Assembly: GCA_027348305.1 (NCBI GenBank)
Contig: DAIEPS010000018.1
Location: 1-16,816 of the forward strand
Direction of reading: 5' to 3'
DNA: 16,816 bases
Source: Anaerolineaceae bacterium
Lineage (GTDB): Bacteria; Chloroflexota; Anaerolineae; Anaerolineales; Anaerolineaceae
The position numbers were made by a program, and so were the translations under genes. The notes under the pieces are model-generated. The model saw only the letters and a program-made list of their open reading frames with translations. It had not been told where the DNA came from and made no database searches. Shown here piece by piece: positions 1 through 7,102 of the stretch (positions within the stretch are counted from its first letter, which is position 1; each line of letters begins with the position of its first letter).

Positions 1-5
1 TATCT

Positions 6-365
6 AAATTGTCATTTCGAACCCTGCACAAATATATCCATAAATCACCATATTAAACAAGGGTTCGTCTCTGACTATTAATAATCTCAAGTAAGGGTGA
101 AGCAATCACCAATTCGAAGCTAATATTAGACTGATTCTCGCTTTGGAGAGCTTGGGCCAAATGGGTTACTAGTTGAGTAGTAACAATTTGAATGACTTTA
201 TTGAATATCACTATGCTGTGACAGGTGAACACTTCCTTGATGGGGATTCCTCCTTCGGAGGACCTTGTGCTTCACCCTGACTTCAGTAAAAGACGGGTTT
301 AAGGCGGACCCTTGATAATAAATTAGATTTATGAAGTAAATGGGCAGGGTTCGCAATGACAATTT
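6..365. repeat. ~360-bp foldback (MITE-like) element
   Basis: Positions 6-27 and 344-365 are inverted repeats matching at 21 of 22 bases. Pairing continues inward in almost constant register: 39-46 with 326-333, 58-64 with 308-314, and an exact 11-mer at 94-104 with 268-278. In each pair the outer coordinates sum to about 372. The arms are therefore roughly 100 nt of imperfect inverted repeat around a central segment (about 105-267) that does not pair across the middle but carries its own small hairpin near 248-263. No ORF of useful size and no target duplication at the ends were found. It looks like a non-autonomous foldback or MITE-type repeat, or a large structured RNA locus; copy number elsewhere is unknown. 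Confidence 0.6.
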
Positions 366-446
366 TGGTGGGTTCAGTGATCGAACCGACCTTACAAGCT
401 AGTCGTAGTCATAGGGTGGAGTCGGGTGTCGCGAATTGTTTGTTAA

Positions 447-484
447 AAATAAACAAAAGGTGCATCCCAAAAGCGGGATGCACC
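447..484 (-). terminator. Rho-independent terminator of the ATP-grasp ligase gene
   Basis: A perfect 10-bp stem pairs 459-468 with 475-484 around a 6-nt loop. Read on the minus strand it is followed by a T-rich tract (complement of the A-rich stretch 447-458). It lies about 28 bp past the stop codon of the leftward gene at 512, so it fits as that gene's terminator. Confidence 0.8.
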
Positions 485-511
485 CTACAAGCGGTAATGA
501 AATTGACACAA

Positions 512-1483
512 TTATGAAAGGTGCCAGCGTTTAGCGGCGGATTCGACGATCTTGCGGATGATATCCGTGTAGGTGTAGCCTGCTGCGTCCGCGGCGTAGA
601 TCAGAGAGGCCTGTTTGGGGTCCGGATACATCAGGGGGATGGGATTCACTTCAAGGATGTAGGGGTTGTGGGCGTTATCCATGCGCATGTCCATGCGGCA
701 GACGTCTTCGAGATTGAGCACCTTTTTAGCGTGCAGGGCGAGGTTCTGGAATTCTTTTGTCTGCAAATAGGTGAGTTGGGCGGGGCAGACACGGTAGACC
801 TCGCTGGCGAAATCCTCTTTTTGAGAGTTGGAATAATAACCGGTCGGCGAGAAGATCTCCACGATGGGCAGGGCTTCGTCGCCCAAAATACCGATGGTAA
901 ATTCGCGGCCTTCGATGAATTCTTCAACCAATACCAGAGTATGAAGGTTATCTATGACCCAGGAAACCTGTTTGACCAGTTCGTCATAATTGTTGACGAC
1001 AGCGGATTCGTTGATGCCGATGGAAGAGCCTTCAAAAGCAGGCTTTACGAACATGGGATAGCGCAGGTTGCTTTCAGGAATATCCTTGGGGTCATCCACG
1101 ACCATGTAGCGGGCAGTGGGCAGGCCGGCCATGTTGAATTGACTCTTGGCTACATGCTTATTGTGTGAGAGCATCATGCCGAGCACCCCCGCGCACGTAT
1201 ATGGAATGCGCAGCATATCCAGCACAGCGGGCATTTGCGCTTCACGGGAATTTCCATAATGACCTTCTGAGGAATTGAAACAGAGGTCTGGTGCAAAAGC
1301 TTTAAGGTCTTCAATTGATTCTATTACGCCGGGGAAATACTTTGCTTCGTGACCGAGGTCAGCCAGAGATTTGAGCGTGGCCTCGACTGTTTTTAGATCA
1401 TCAAGGTCATCCCAACGCCCGGGAGGATCATCGGGTGAAACAGGTGCATCTTCTTTTACATTTGCCAGCACGGCTATTTTCAT
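512..1483 (-). CDS. D-alanine--D-alanine ligase-like ATP-grasp protein
   Basis: 323 aa, a usual length for the Ddl family. Visible ATP-grasp features are a nucleotide-binding lysine and glycine/serine loop (K147, then EGSSIG at 151-156), the VEEFIEGRE segment at 186-194 that normally contacts ATP, and the metal-binding set D265, E278 and N280 in an LEVNPIP motif. The N-terminal part has an NSSEG...SREAQ...IPYT pattern (about 70-96), as in COG1181-type ligases distinct from classical peptidoglycan Ddl. The specific substrate cannot be assigned; joining D-Ala to D-Ala is possible, another amino-acid or peptide ligation equally so. The ATG at 1483 is preceded by AGGAG (1496-1500). It stands alone, with its own promoter and terminator, divergent from the hydrogenase operon. 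Confidence 0.8.
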   Translation of the reverse strand: MKIAVLANVKEDAPVSPDDPPGRWDDLDDLKTVEATLKSLADLGHEAKYFPGVIESIEDLKAFAPDLCFNSSEGHYGNSREAQMPAVLDMLRIPYTCAGVLGMMLSHNKHVAKSQFNMAGLPTARYMVVDDPKDIPESNLRYPMFVKPAFEGSSIGINESAVVNNYDELVKQVSWVIDNLHTLVLVEEFIEGREFTIGILGDEALPIVEIFSPTGYYSNSQKEDFASEVYRVCPAQLTYLQTKEFQNLALHAKKVLNLEDVCRMDMRMDNAHNPYILEVNPIPLMYPDPKQASLIYAADAAGYTYTDIIRKIVESAAKRWHLS

Positions 1484-1524
1484 CTTAGGGTGTTTCTCCT
1501 ATTACCAGAAATTAAACGAGTTTG

Positions 1525-1552
1525 ATTATAATTACTATTACATATCCAACAA
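1525..1552 (-). promoter_or_regulatory. Candidate promoter of the ATP-grasp ligase gene
   Basis: On the minus strand there is a perfect TATAAT -10 box (1525-1530), with a weak -35 box TTGTTG (1547-1552) 16 bp upstream. The -10 box lies about 42 bp before the ATG at 1483. Inferred from consensus only. Confidence 0.5.
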
Positions 1553-1565
1553 GAGGTCAATATTT

Positions 1566-1615
1566 TCGATAAATGCAGTAATTGTGCAGTTTTTCTTTTT
1601 ATGTACATTTATCGA
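1566..1615. promoter_or_regulatory. Inverted repeat in the divergent promoter region
   Basis: TCGATAAATG (1566-1575) and CATTTATCGA (1606-1615) are exact 10-bp inverted repeats separated by 30 bp. They lie between the leftward ligase promoter and the rightward hydrogenase promoter. They could be operator half-sites or an RNA hairpin in the ligase upstream region; no regulator is identified. Confidence 0.4.
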
Positions 1616-1636
1616 TAATTTGTGACGTCTATTCCC

Positions 1637-1665
1637 GTGACATTTGACCCGTTGAATGATATAAA
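1637..1665 (+). promoter_or_regulatory. Promoter of the hydrogenase operon
   Basis: A GTGACA -35 box (1637-1642) and TATAAA -10 box (1660-1665) are separated by 17 bp, each matching consensus at 5 of 6 positions. The predicted start near 1672 leaves a leader of about 40 nt before the first gene at 1713, whose Shine-Dalgarno GAGGAGG is at about 1699-1705. A second GTGAC lies 15 bp upstream (1622-1626), a possible direct-repeat site. Confidence 0.6.
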
Positions 1666-1712
1666 AAGAAGTCGAATCATGAAATAACAAAAACTCTGCG
1701 AGGAGGAAATCC

Positions 1713-2204
1713 ATGTGGTATGTCTTGATCGCTGTGGGGATTTTAGTGTTTGCGATCCTGGCTATCTCAGCAAAAAGGTTGTTGATCTCCGCTATATGGC
1801 TGGCAATTACCAGTGCATTAACGGCCCTCATGCTCTTTTTGCTGGGCGCGCCTCAGATCGCGGTGATTGAGTTAAGCGTAGGCGCTGGACTGGTCACCGT
1901 TTTATTTGTCTTTGCCATTAACATCGCTGGCGAAGAAGTGATAGGGCTGCGCTCTGCGCTTCCATTGCCATTGGTGTGGACGAGCATCGTCCTGGCCTGT
2001 GGATTGCTTATCTTCTTCATATTCCGCTCACTTGGATTTGTGCAATTCCCGGATGCAACCAATACGATCGCGGCCAGTGTCTTATGGCAAGACCGCTACC
2101 TGGATTTTCTGCTGCAAACGGTCTTGATCCTGGCGGGTGTGTTGGGTGTGATCGGCTTGCTTGCCCATTCCAAGGATGAACATAGTGCGGAGGAAAAAGC
2201 ATGA
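1713..2204 (+). CDS. Group 4 hydrogenase membrane subunit, MbhD/MbhE-type (NuoJ-like)
   Basis: 163 aa with about five membrane segments (roughly 2-20, 24-45, 50-72, 82-104, 131-155). The N-terminal half has the LLGAP...E...VGAGL pattern of MbhD/DUF4040 subunits (about 45-60). The C-terminal half, with VLWQDRYLDFLLQTVLILAG (about 123-142), resembles the MbhE signature. The protein thus looks like a fused MbhD-MbhE, corresponding to NuoJ of complex I, in the helical hinge between the hydrogenase module and the antiporter-like subunits. It is the first gene of the operon, has a strong Shine-Dalgarno, and overlaps the next gene by an ATGA. Family assignment is by pattern; NuoJ-like is the safe call. 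Confidence 0.8.
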   Translation: MWYVLIAVGILVFAILAISAKRLLISAIWLAITSALTALMLFLLGAPQIAVIELSVGAGLVTVLFVFAINIAGEEVIGLRSALPLPLVWTSIVLACGLLIFFIFRSLGFVQFPDATNTIAASVLWQDRYLDFLLQTVLILAGVLGVIGLLAHSKDEHSAEEKA

Positions 2205-2512
2205 ACCTTCCCATCCCATTCATTGTGCTGCTCGCGGTTATCTCCCTGGCTGGAACAGGATTTTACTGCCTGCTCTTCACCCGCAACCTGATCAAGGTGG
2301 TGGTGGCCTTACAGTTGATCGTGAAGGGTGTGGTGCTGGCATTCGTACTGGCCGGACACCTTCAGCAAAACGAAAGCCTGGCTCAAACCATGGCGATCAC
2401 TGTAATTGTCGCAGATACCATCGTCGCGGTCATCGGCCTTTCGTTGGCGGTGCAGATTCGTCAGCACACCGGCAGCCTGGACCTCAAAGCTCTTTCCAAG
2501 TTGAAGAGGTAA
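2201..2512 (+). CDS. Group 4 hydrogenase membrane subunit, NuoK/MbhG/MrpC-like
   Basis: 103 aa with three membrane helices (about 6-27, 30-51, 62-86), the size and topology of NuoK. It adjoins the antiporter-like subunits in this enzyme class and helps carry the chain of buried charges through the membrane arm. By eye alignment, the position of the first conserved NuoK glutamate is Q38, with a lysine at K42 one turn later, while helix 3 carries D72. It therefore lies between NuoK and MrpC/MbhG types. The start overlaps the upstream stop (ATGA at 2201-2204), implying translational coupling; GCGGAGG upstream is a good ribosome site. Confidence 0.82.
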   Translation: MNLPIPFIVLLAVISLAGTGFYCLLFTRNLIKVVVALQLIVKGVVLAFVLAGHLQQNESLAQTMAITVIVADTIVAVIGLSLAVQIRQHTGSLDLKALSKLKR

Positions 2513-2515
2513 ACC

Positions 2516-4264
2516 ATGATCTCAATCTTAATTGCATGTTCCATTGGTTTACCCTGGGTCGGTGCACTGCTGGTCTGGCTGATCGGCGATAAACACGAAA
2601 AAGTGCAGCATTGGACCTCCATCCTCTTTTCATTAGCCGCAGGCGCAGCCGCAGTCTTGATGCTCTGGAACACCACCGGTGATGCCGGGTTGACCATCAA
2701 GATGGGCGGGATCTTCGGTGATTTCACCTTCATCCCTGATGGGCTGGGTGTCTTCCTCGCCGTCATCGCGACCGTGATCGGTTCACTGGCAGTGATCTTC
2801 TCCACCAGCTACATGAAAGGTGAGACCCAGATCGGCCGGTATTATGCCTTTGTGCTCTTTTTCATCGGCGCCATGGTGGGGCTGGTGCTTACCAGCAATA
2901 TCATGCTCATGTTCCTCTTCTGGGAGATCACGGCGCTGTGTTCTTACGCTTTGATCGCCTTCCACAACGACGACCCCAAGGCCGTCCGCGGCGGTATCAA
3001 GGCTTTGATCATCACCTCCATCGGTGGTGTCGGCCTGCTGCTCGGCGCCTTGATCTTGTTTGTTTATACCGGTTCATTTGACATCCGATTGTTCATTGCC
3101 GATCATTCCGCTGTTCCTGCGGGGATGATGGCTGTGCTGGCTTTCGGTTTCTTGATCGCTGCGGCTGCCAAATCGGCGCAGTTCCCCTTCCAAACCTGGT
3201 TGCCCGACGCCATGGAAGCCCCGTCCCCCATCAGCGCCTTGATCCATGCAGCGACGATGGTCAACGCCGGTGTCTATCTGCTGGCAAGGTTCTTCCCGGC
3301 TTTCAAGGATGTGCTGTACTGGCGTGAAGCAGTGATGATCGTAGGCATGCTTTCTGCCTTGCTCGCGGCCATCATGGCGCTCACCTCCACGGATCTCAAA
3401 CGGGTGCTGGCTTATTCAACTGTCAGCCAACTCGGCTACATGGTTTACGCGGTGGGTGCGGGCAGTGTGTTTGCCAGCCAATTCCATCTCTTCAGTCACT
3501 CGATCTTTAAAGCATTGCTCTTTTTGGGCGCGGGCGCGGTGATCCACTCGGTGGGCACGCGCGATATGACCAAAATGGGCGGGGTGGGCAAGCACATGCC
3601 CTTCGTCAAATGGGTCTTCATCATCGGCGCACTGGCGCTTAGCGGCATCCCCATCTTGAATGGTTTCTGGAGCAAGGAGCTTGTGCTCGAGGCCGGTCTT
3701 GCAGGCGGACCAAGCTGGATCTACGCAGTTATGGTGCTGGTGGCCGGTCTGACCGCGCTTTACACCATCCGCTGCGTGTGGATGGTCTTCTTCGGTGAAG
3801 CCCGTTCAGATTACCATGCCCACAAGGTGGAACTTGCCATGAAAGTGGCACTGGCTCCCCTGGCGCTGGCAGCCCTGGTTTCATGGCTGGCAGTTGGGCC
3901 TTTCTCACAACTACTCGGTGAAGCCACTCTTCCGCAGCATAATATCGAAACCTTGAGCCTGGCGAGTATGTTTCATGAAGTGCTCTCCATACCTACTCTG
4001 ATCGCCCTGATCGGTATTGCCATTGGAATTGCACTGTGGCTGCTTCGTTCGAAATTGGCAGGCTTTATTGAAGGCCTCAAAAGCCTGCAGTGGGCCGCGG
4101 AGCACAGCTTTGGCTTTGAAGCGGTCAACAGTGCCGTGGTGCGCGTCACCAACGGCCTGGCTGAAACCCTGCGCAACACCCAAACAGGTCTCTTGAACTG
4201 GAACGTGTTGGGGATTCTGGCTGCCCTGATCATCCTCTTAGCAGCAATCATATTGGGAGCCTGA
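2516..4264 (+). CDS. Group 4 hydrogenase antiporter-like subunit, NuoL/MbhH-type
   Basis: 582 aa, largely hydrophobic, with the proton-conducting transporter core of about 14 helices. Recognisable charged residues are E137 in an FWEITALCSYALI segment, K219 in AAKSAQFPFQTWLPDA, H244 in ALIHAATMV, and K387 in NGFWSKE, the usual ion-path residues of NuoL/M/N and MrpA/D proteins. The C-terminal stretch (about 530-582) resembles the end of NuoL, with QTG followed by a last helix, so a lateral connecting helix may be present. It follows the NuoK-like gene by 3 bp and precedes the second antiporter-like gene by 1 bp. Its role is to couple electron transfer in the hydrogenase to H+ or Na+ translocation; the ion cannot be told from sequence. 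Confidence 0.9.
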   Translation: MISILIACSIGLPWVGALLVWLIGDKHEKVQHWTSILFSLAAGAAAVLMLWNTTGDAGLTIKMGGIFGDFTFIPDGLGVFLAVIATVIGSLAVIFSTSYMKGETQIGRYYAFVLFFIGAMVGLVLTSNIMLMFLFWEITALCSYALIAFHNDDPKAVRGGIKALIITSIGGVGLLLGALILFVYTGSFDIRLFIADHSAVPAGMMAVLAFGFLIAAAAKSAQFPFQTWLPDAMEAPSPISALIHAATMVNAGVYLLARFFPAFKDVLYWREAVMIVGMLSALLAAIMALTSTDLKRVLAYSTVSQLGYMVYAVGAGSVFASQFHLFSHSIFKALLFLGAGAVIHSVGTRDMTKMGGVGKHMPFVKWVFIIGALALSGIPILNGFWSKELVLEAGLAGGPSWIYAVMVLVAGLTALYTIRCVWMVFFGEARSDYHAHKVELAMKVALAPLALAALVSWLAVGPFSQLLGEATLPQHNIETLSLASMFHEVLSIPTLIALIGIAIGIALWLLRSKLAGFIEGLKSLQWAAEHSFGFEAVNSAVVRVTNGLAETLRNTQTGLLNWNVLGILAALIILLAAIILGA

Positions 4265-4265
4265 C

Positions 4266-5777
4266 ATGATCGATCAACCTCTTTTTATCAGCTTACTTGC
4301 ACTGCCATTTCTGGCTGCTCCCTTGATCTATTTGTTCGGCAGACTCTCCGTCCGCAAGGGTAAGCTCCTGGGGATGAAAGTTGCCAAGACACTAACCCTG
4401 GCTGTCTTGCTGGCCGAGATCGTGCTGCTGGTTTTGACAGTAAAAGCCGCCATGGGCGGCAGCAGTGTTCAGCAGTTGATCGGTCTTGAACTGATGCGTT
4501 TTGACGGCATCGGTTTGATCCTCTCTGCCATCGTGCTCGTTCTGGGTGTATGTGTCACCATTTTCTCCTTCCCATACATGAATAATGAAAAAGGCGAAGA
4601 GAAGTTCTACGCCCTCCTGATGATGACCATCGGCTCCATCATCGGCCTGGGTTTCTCTTATGACCTTTTCAATTTATGGATCTGGTTTGAAGCCATGGCC
4701 ATCAGCACATACTTTTTGGTGGCTTTCTACAACGAACAATCCGCTTCGCTCGAAGCCGGGCTCAAGTACCTGGTGCAGTCCGCTGTTGGTTCGGCGCTGG
4801 TTTTGTTCGGCATCGCAGCTATTTTTGCCGCGATGGGCAGCACCAGCCTTGAAGATATCTGGCAATACGGCGCTCAACTCGGAACATTGGGCGTTCTCGG
4901 CCTGGTGTTGATGATCGTTGGTTTCGGCGTCAAAGCGGCGCTGGTTCCCATGCACACCTGGCTGCCAGATGCGCATTCACAGGCGCCATCAGGCATCAGC
5001 GCCATGCTTTCAGGCGTGGTGATCGAAGCCGGCCTGGTTGCCATGCTGCGTGTCATCAGCATGACCGGAAAATTGGGCGGCAATTGGGGCTACATCCTGA
5101 TCATCTTTGCCTGTCTCAACATTCTGGTGGGCAACTTGATGGCATTGCGGCAGACAGAGATCAAACGCCTGCTTGCCTATTCCAGCCTCGCGCATGTGGG
5201 TTATATGCTGTTCGGTTTTGGCATTGGTTTCGCTTTTGGATCAGGCGCCGGCACCGAAGGTGGTTTCTTTCACATGCTGACCCACGGTTTGATGAAAGGC
5301 CTGGCCTTTTTAAGCGTTGGTGCTTTGCTTTACGCTTTGAAACTCGTCAAAGGCGACCATTCCGCTTTGACACTGGAAGACCTGAACGGCGCTTCACGCA
5401 AGTATCCGCTGATCGCAGTTTGTTTGAGTGTCGCGGTGCTGGCACTGGGCGGCCTGCCTCCCTTTGCCGGTTTCATGTCGAAATGGATGATCCTGGTGGC
5501 TGGTGTGCAGACCAAGAATACCTGGATGCTGATCGCTGTCATCTTCGTGGGATTGAACAGCGTCTTGTCGCTGGGATATTACGCTCCGATCGTCAACCGA
5601 CTGTTCAAACGCGAAATGTCAGAAGTGGTGACGGCCGGGAAACGCGTGCCCTGGACCATGTCTCTTCCCATTGTGTTCCTGACCCTGGCAGTCATCCTCA
5701 TCGGCGTCTGGCCCATGCTGACTGACTTCCTGCTCTACAACGGTCAATACTTCCTCTTAGGCTATTTCTTTAATTAG
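4266..5777 (+). CDS. Group 4 hydrogenase antiporter-like subunit, NuoM/N/MrpD-type
   Basis: 503 aa, about 14 membrane helices, a second antiporter-like subunit of the same superfamily as the upstream gene but shorter. It has E142 in a WFEAMAISTYFLVAF segment, K223 in GVKAALVPMHTWLPDAHSQ, and K406 in PFAGFMSKW, matching the coupling residues of NuoN and MrpD. AGG near the preceding stop and GGGAG at 4255-4259 provide the ribosome site. Having two such subunits contrasts with one in archaeal Mbh and three in complex I. It should sit in the membrane arm next to the NuoL-like subunit, giving a predicted two ion channels. Confidence 0.9.
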   Translation: MIDQPLFISLLALPFLAAPLIYLFGRLSVRKGKLLGMKVAKTLTLAVLLAEIVLLVLTVKAAMGGSSVQQLIGLELMRFDGIGLILSAIVLVLGVCVTIFSFPYMNNEKGEEKFYALLMMTIGSIIGLGFSYDLFNLWIWFEAMAISTYFLVAFYNEQSASLEAGLKYLVQSAVGSALVLFGIAAIFAAMGSTSLEDIWQYGAQLGTLGVLGLVLMIVGFGVKAALVPMHTWLPDAHSQAPSGISAMLSGVVIEAGLVAMLRVISMTGKLGGNWGYILIIFACLNILVGNLMALRQTEIKRLLAYSSLAHVGYMLFGFGIGFAFGSGAGTEGGFFHMLTHGLMKGLAFLSVGALLYALKLVKGDHSALTLEDLNGASRKYPLIAVCLSVAVLALGGLPPFAGFMSKWMILVAGVQTKNTWMLIAVIFVGLNSVLSLGYYAPIVNRLFKREMSEVVTAGKRVPWTMSLPIVFLTLAVILIGVWPMLTDFLLYNGQYFLLGYFFN

Positions 5778-5792
5778 GAGAATCAAAAAGCG

Positions 5793-6104
5793 ATGAGTAT
5801 CCTTTTATCCCCTCCTCTTGCGTTTTTGATCTATCTTCCGCTGGTGTTCGCCATCTATTTCCTCGGAAAGGGACTTGCCGGCAAGGCATCTCCGTCTGAA
5901 GAAAAATCCAGCCTTTATGGTAGTGGTGAAAAAGCGGCAACCTCAATGGCAAGCCCTGGATATAAGCCCTTTTTCATGATCGCATTTTTCTTTGCGATCC
6001 TGCACTTGGGCATGTTGGTCATCGGCAGCGGTTCGTTCAATGTCAATATGCTGCCCTACATCATCGGACTGATGCTGGCCCTGATCGCCTTGATCCTGGG
6101 TTAA
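5793..6104 (+). CDS. Group 4 hydrogenase small membrane subunit, NuoA/MbhI-like
   Basis: 103 aa with three predicted helices (about 9-30, 57-78, 84-102) and a polar loop between the first two. The loop carries YGSGE (42-46) where NuoA has its YECG motif, followed by a PGYKPFFMIAFFFAI stretch like the start of NuoA helix 2. The cysteine of the NuoA loop is absent. Its position between the antiporter subunits and the NuoB-like gene is that of MbhI in archaeal Mbh operons. An AGGAG overlapping the upstream stop supports the ATG at 5793. Placement in the complex is secure from context; exact orthology is not. Confidence 0.65.
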   Translation: MSILLSPPLAFLIYLPLVFAIYFLGKGLAGKASPSEEKSSLYGSGEKAATSMASPGYKPFFMIAFFFAILHLGMLVIGSGSFNVNMLPYIIGLMLALIALILG

Positions 6105-6118
6105 CCAAGGAGTTCATT

Positions 6119-6565
6119 ATGGAAAATTTAATGCAAGGCGTAATGGAAAAAGTGAAAACCTGGGCGCGGATCAACAGTCCCTGGGCGATCCACTACAACA
6201 GCGGTTCCTGCAACGGCTGTGATATCGAGATTCTGGCCACACTGACCCCGCGCTATGATGTTGAACGGTTTGGCATCAAGCTGCAGGGCAGCCCCCGCCA
6301 CGCGGATGTGCTGATCTGCACCGGTCCTGTGACCCTGCAGTCGCGCGACCGCCTGGTGCGCATTTACGAACAAATGCCCGAGCCCAAGTTTGTGGTGGCA
6401 GTGGGTTCGTGCGGCATCTCCGGCGGCGTCTTTCAAGGATGCTACAACGTGGTGGGCGACATCAGTGAAGTCATCCCGGTGAACGTATATATTCCCGGCT
6501 GCCCGCCAAGACCTGAAGCCATTATCCACGGCGTGGTCGAGCTCTTGAAGAGCCTGCAGCCCTAA
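6119..6565 (+). CDS. mbhJ: Group 4 [NiFe]-hydrogenase small subunit (NuoB/MbhJ-type)
   Basis: 148 aa, carrying one proximal [4Fe-4S] cluster. The four ligands are visible: C31 and C34 in GSCNGCDIE, C98 in GSCGISGG, and C128 in PGCPPRPEA. The CxxC spacing in the first motif is the hydrogenase type rather than the adjacent cysteines of NuoB in complex I. It hands electrons from the ferredoxin-like subunit (9251-9670) to the nickel site of the large subunit. Length and the single-cluster layout agree with group 4 small subunits such as MbhJ, EchC and HycG. AAGGAG lies just upstream of the ATG. Confidence 0.93.
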   Translation: MENLMQGVMEKVKTWARINSPWAIHYNSGSCNGCDIEILATLTPRYDVERFGIKLQGSPRHADVLICTGPVTLQSRDRLVRIYEQMPEPKFVVAVGSCGISGGVFQGCYNVVGDISEVIPVNVYIPGCPPRPEAIIHGVVELLKSLQP

Positions 6566-6587
6566 CGATTCGCGAAGAGAGGAAAAT

Positions 6588-7097
6588 ATGGAAACCGAAA
6601 AAGCCCTGGAACTCGCTGAATCCCTGATGAAGGATTTTGCCATTTCAACCAACCGCCCTGAAGCAAACCGGGTGGATTTCGTGATCGATCGAAAGAACCT
6701 CAAACCTGCTGTGGATGCCATTTTGGTGAACAAGCACTGGGGATATCTTTCAGCCATCACCGCCCTGGATAACGCGCTTTGGAAGGTGGATGAAACCACC
6801 AAAGAGAAGAGCATAGACCCGAGCGGCGGCAGCCTTGAACTGCTCTACCATTTTTGCCAGGCTGCAGCTGTGGCCACCCTGCGAGTGAGCATCCCCTACA
6901 ACGATCCCAAAGTGGATTCGATCTGCGGCCTGATCAGCTCCGTGTCATTATATGAACGCGAAGCCGCGGAACTTTACGGCATCGAATTTGTTGGCGCACC
7001 CAACACAGACAAACTGCTGCTGCCCGATAACTGGCCGGCGGGTGTGTACCCCATGCGCAAGGCCTTTACCAGTTTAGAAGATTCAGCGAAAGGATAG
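6588..7097 (+). CDS. mbhK: Group 4 hydrogenase 30-kDa-type subunit (NuoC/MbhK-like)
   Basis: 169 aa, soluble, corresponding to the NuoC/30-kDa family. The signature EREAAELYGIEFVG (about 125-138) followed by LLPDNW and GVYPMRKAF is the typical C-terminal motif. It is a structural subunit bridging the small and large hydrogenase subunits, with no cofactor ligands expected. AGAGAGGA precedes the ATG at 6588, and the gene ends 5 bp before the large-subunit start. It is a separate protein, unlike the NuoC-NuoD fusions seen in HycE/HyfG-type hydrogenases, which argues for an Mbh/Ech-like architecture. Confidence 0.9.
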   Translation: METEKALELAESLMKDFAISTNRPEANRVDFVIDRKNLKPAVDAILVNKHWGYLSAITALDNALWKVDETTKEKSIDPSGGSLELLYHFCQAAAVATLRVSIPYNDPKVDSICGLISSVSLYEREAAELYGIEFVGAPNTDKLLLPDNWPAGVYPMRKAFTSLEDSAKG

Positions 7098-7102
7098 CAG
7101 AT

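Noticed and set aside
366..446. Possible tRNA-like fold near a GGTTC...GAACC pair
   Set aside because: No acceptor stem, anticodon arm or CCA-like end could be fitted; probably chance pairing.
521..1168. Long open frame (215 aa) on the plus strand
   Set aside because: It is antisense to the well-supported ATP-grasp ligase gene and shows no domain features.
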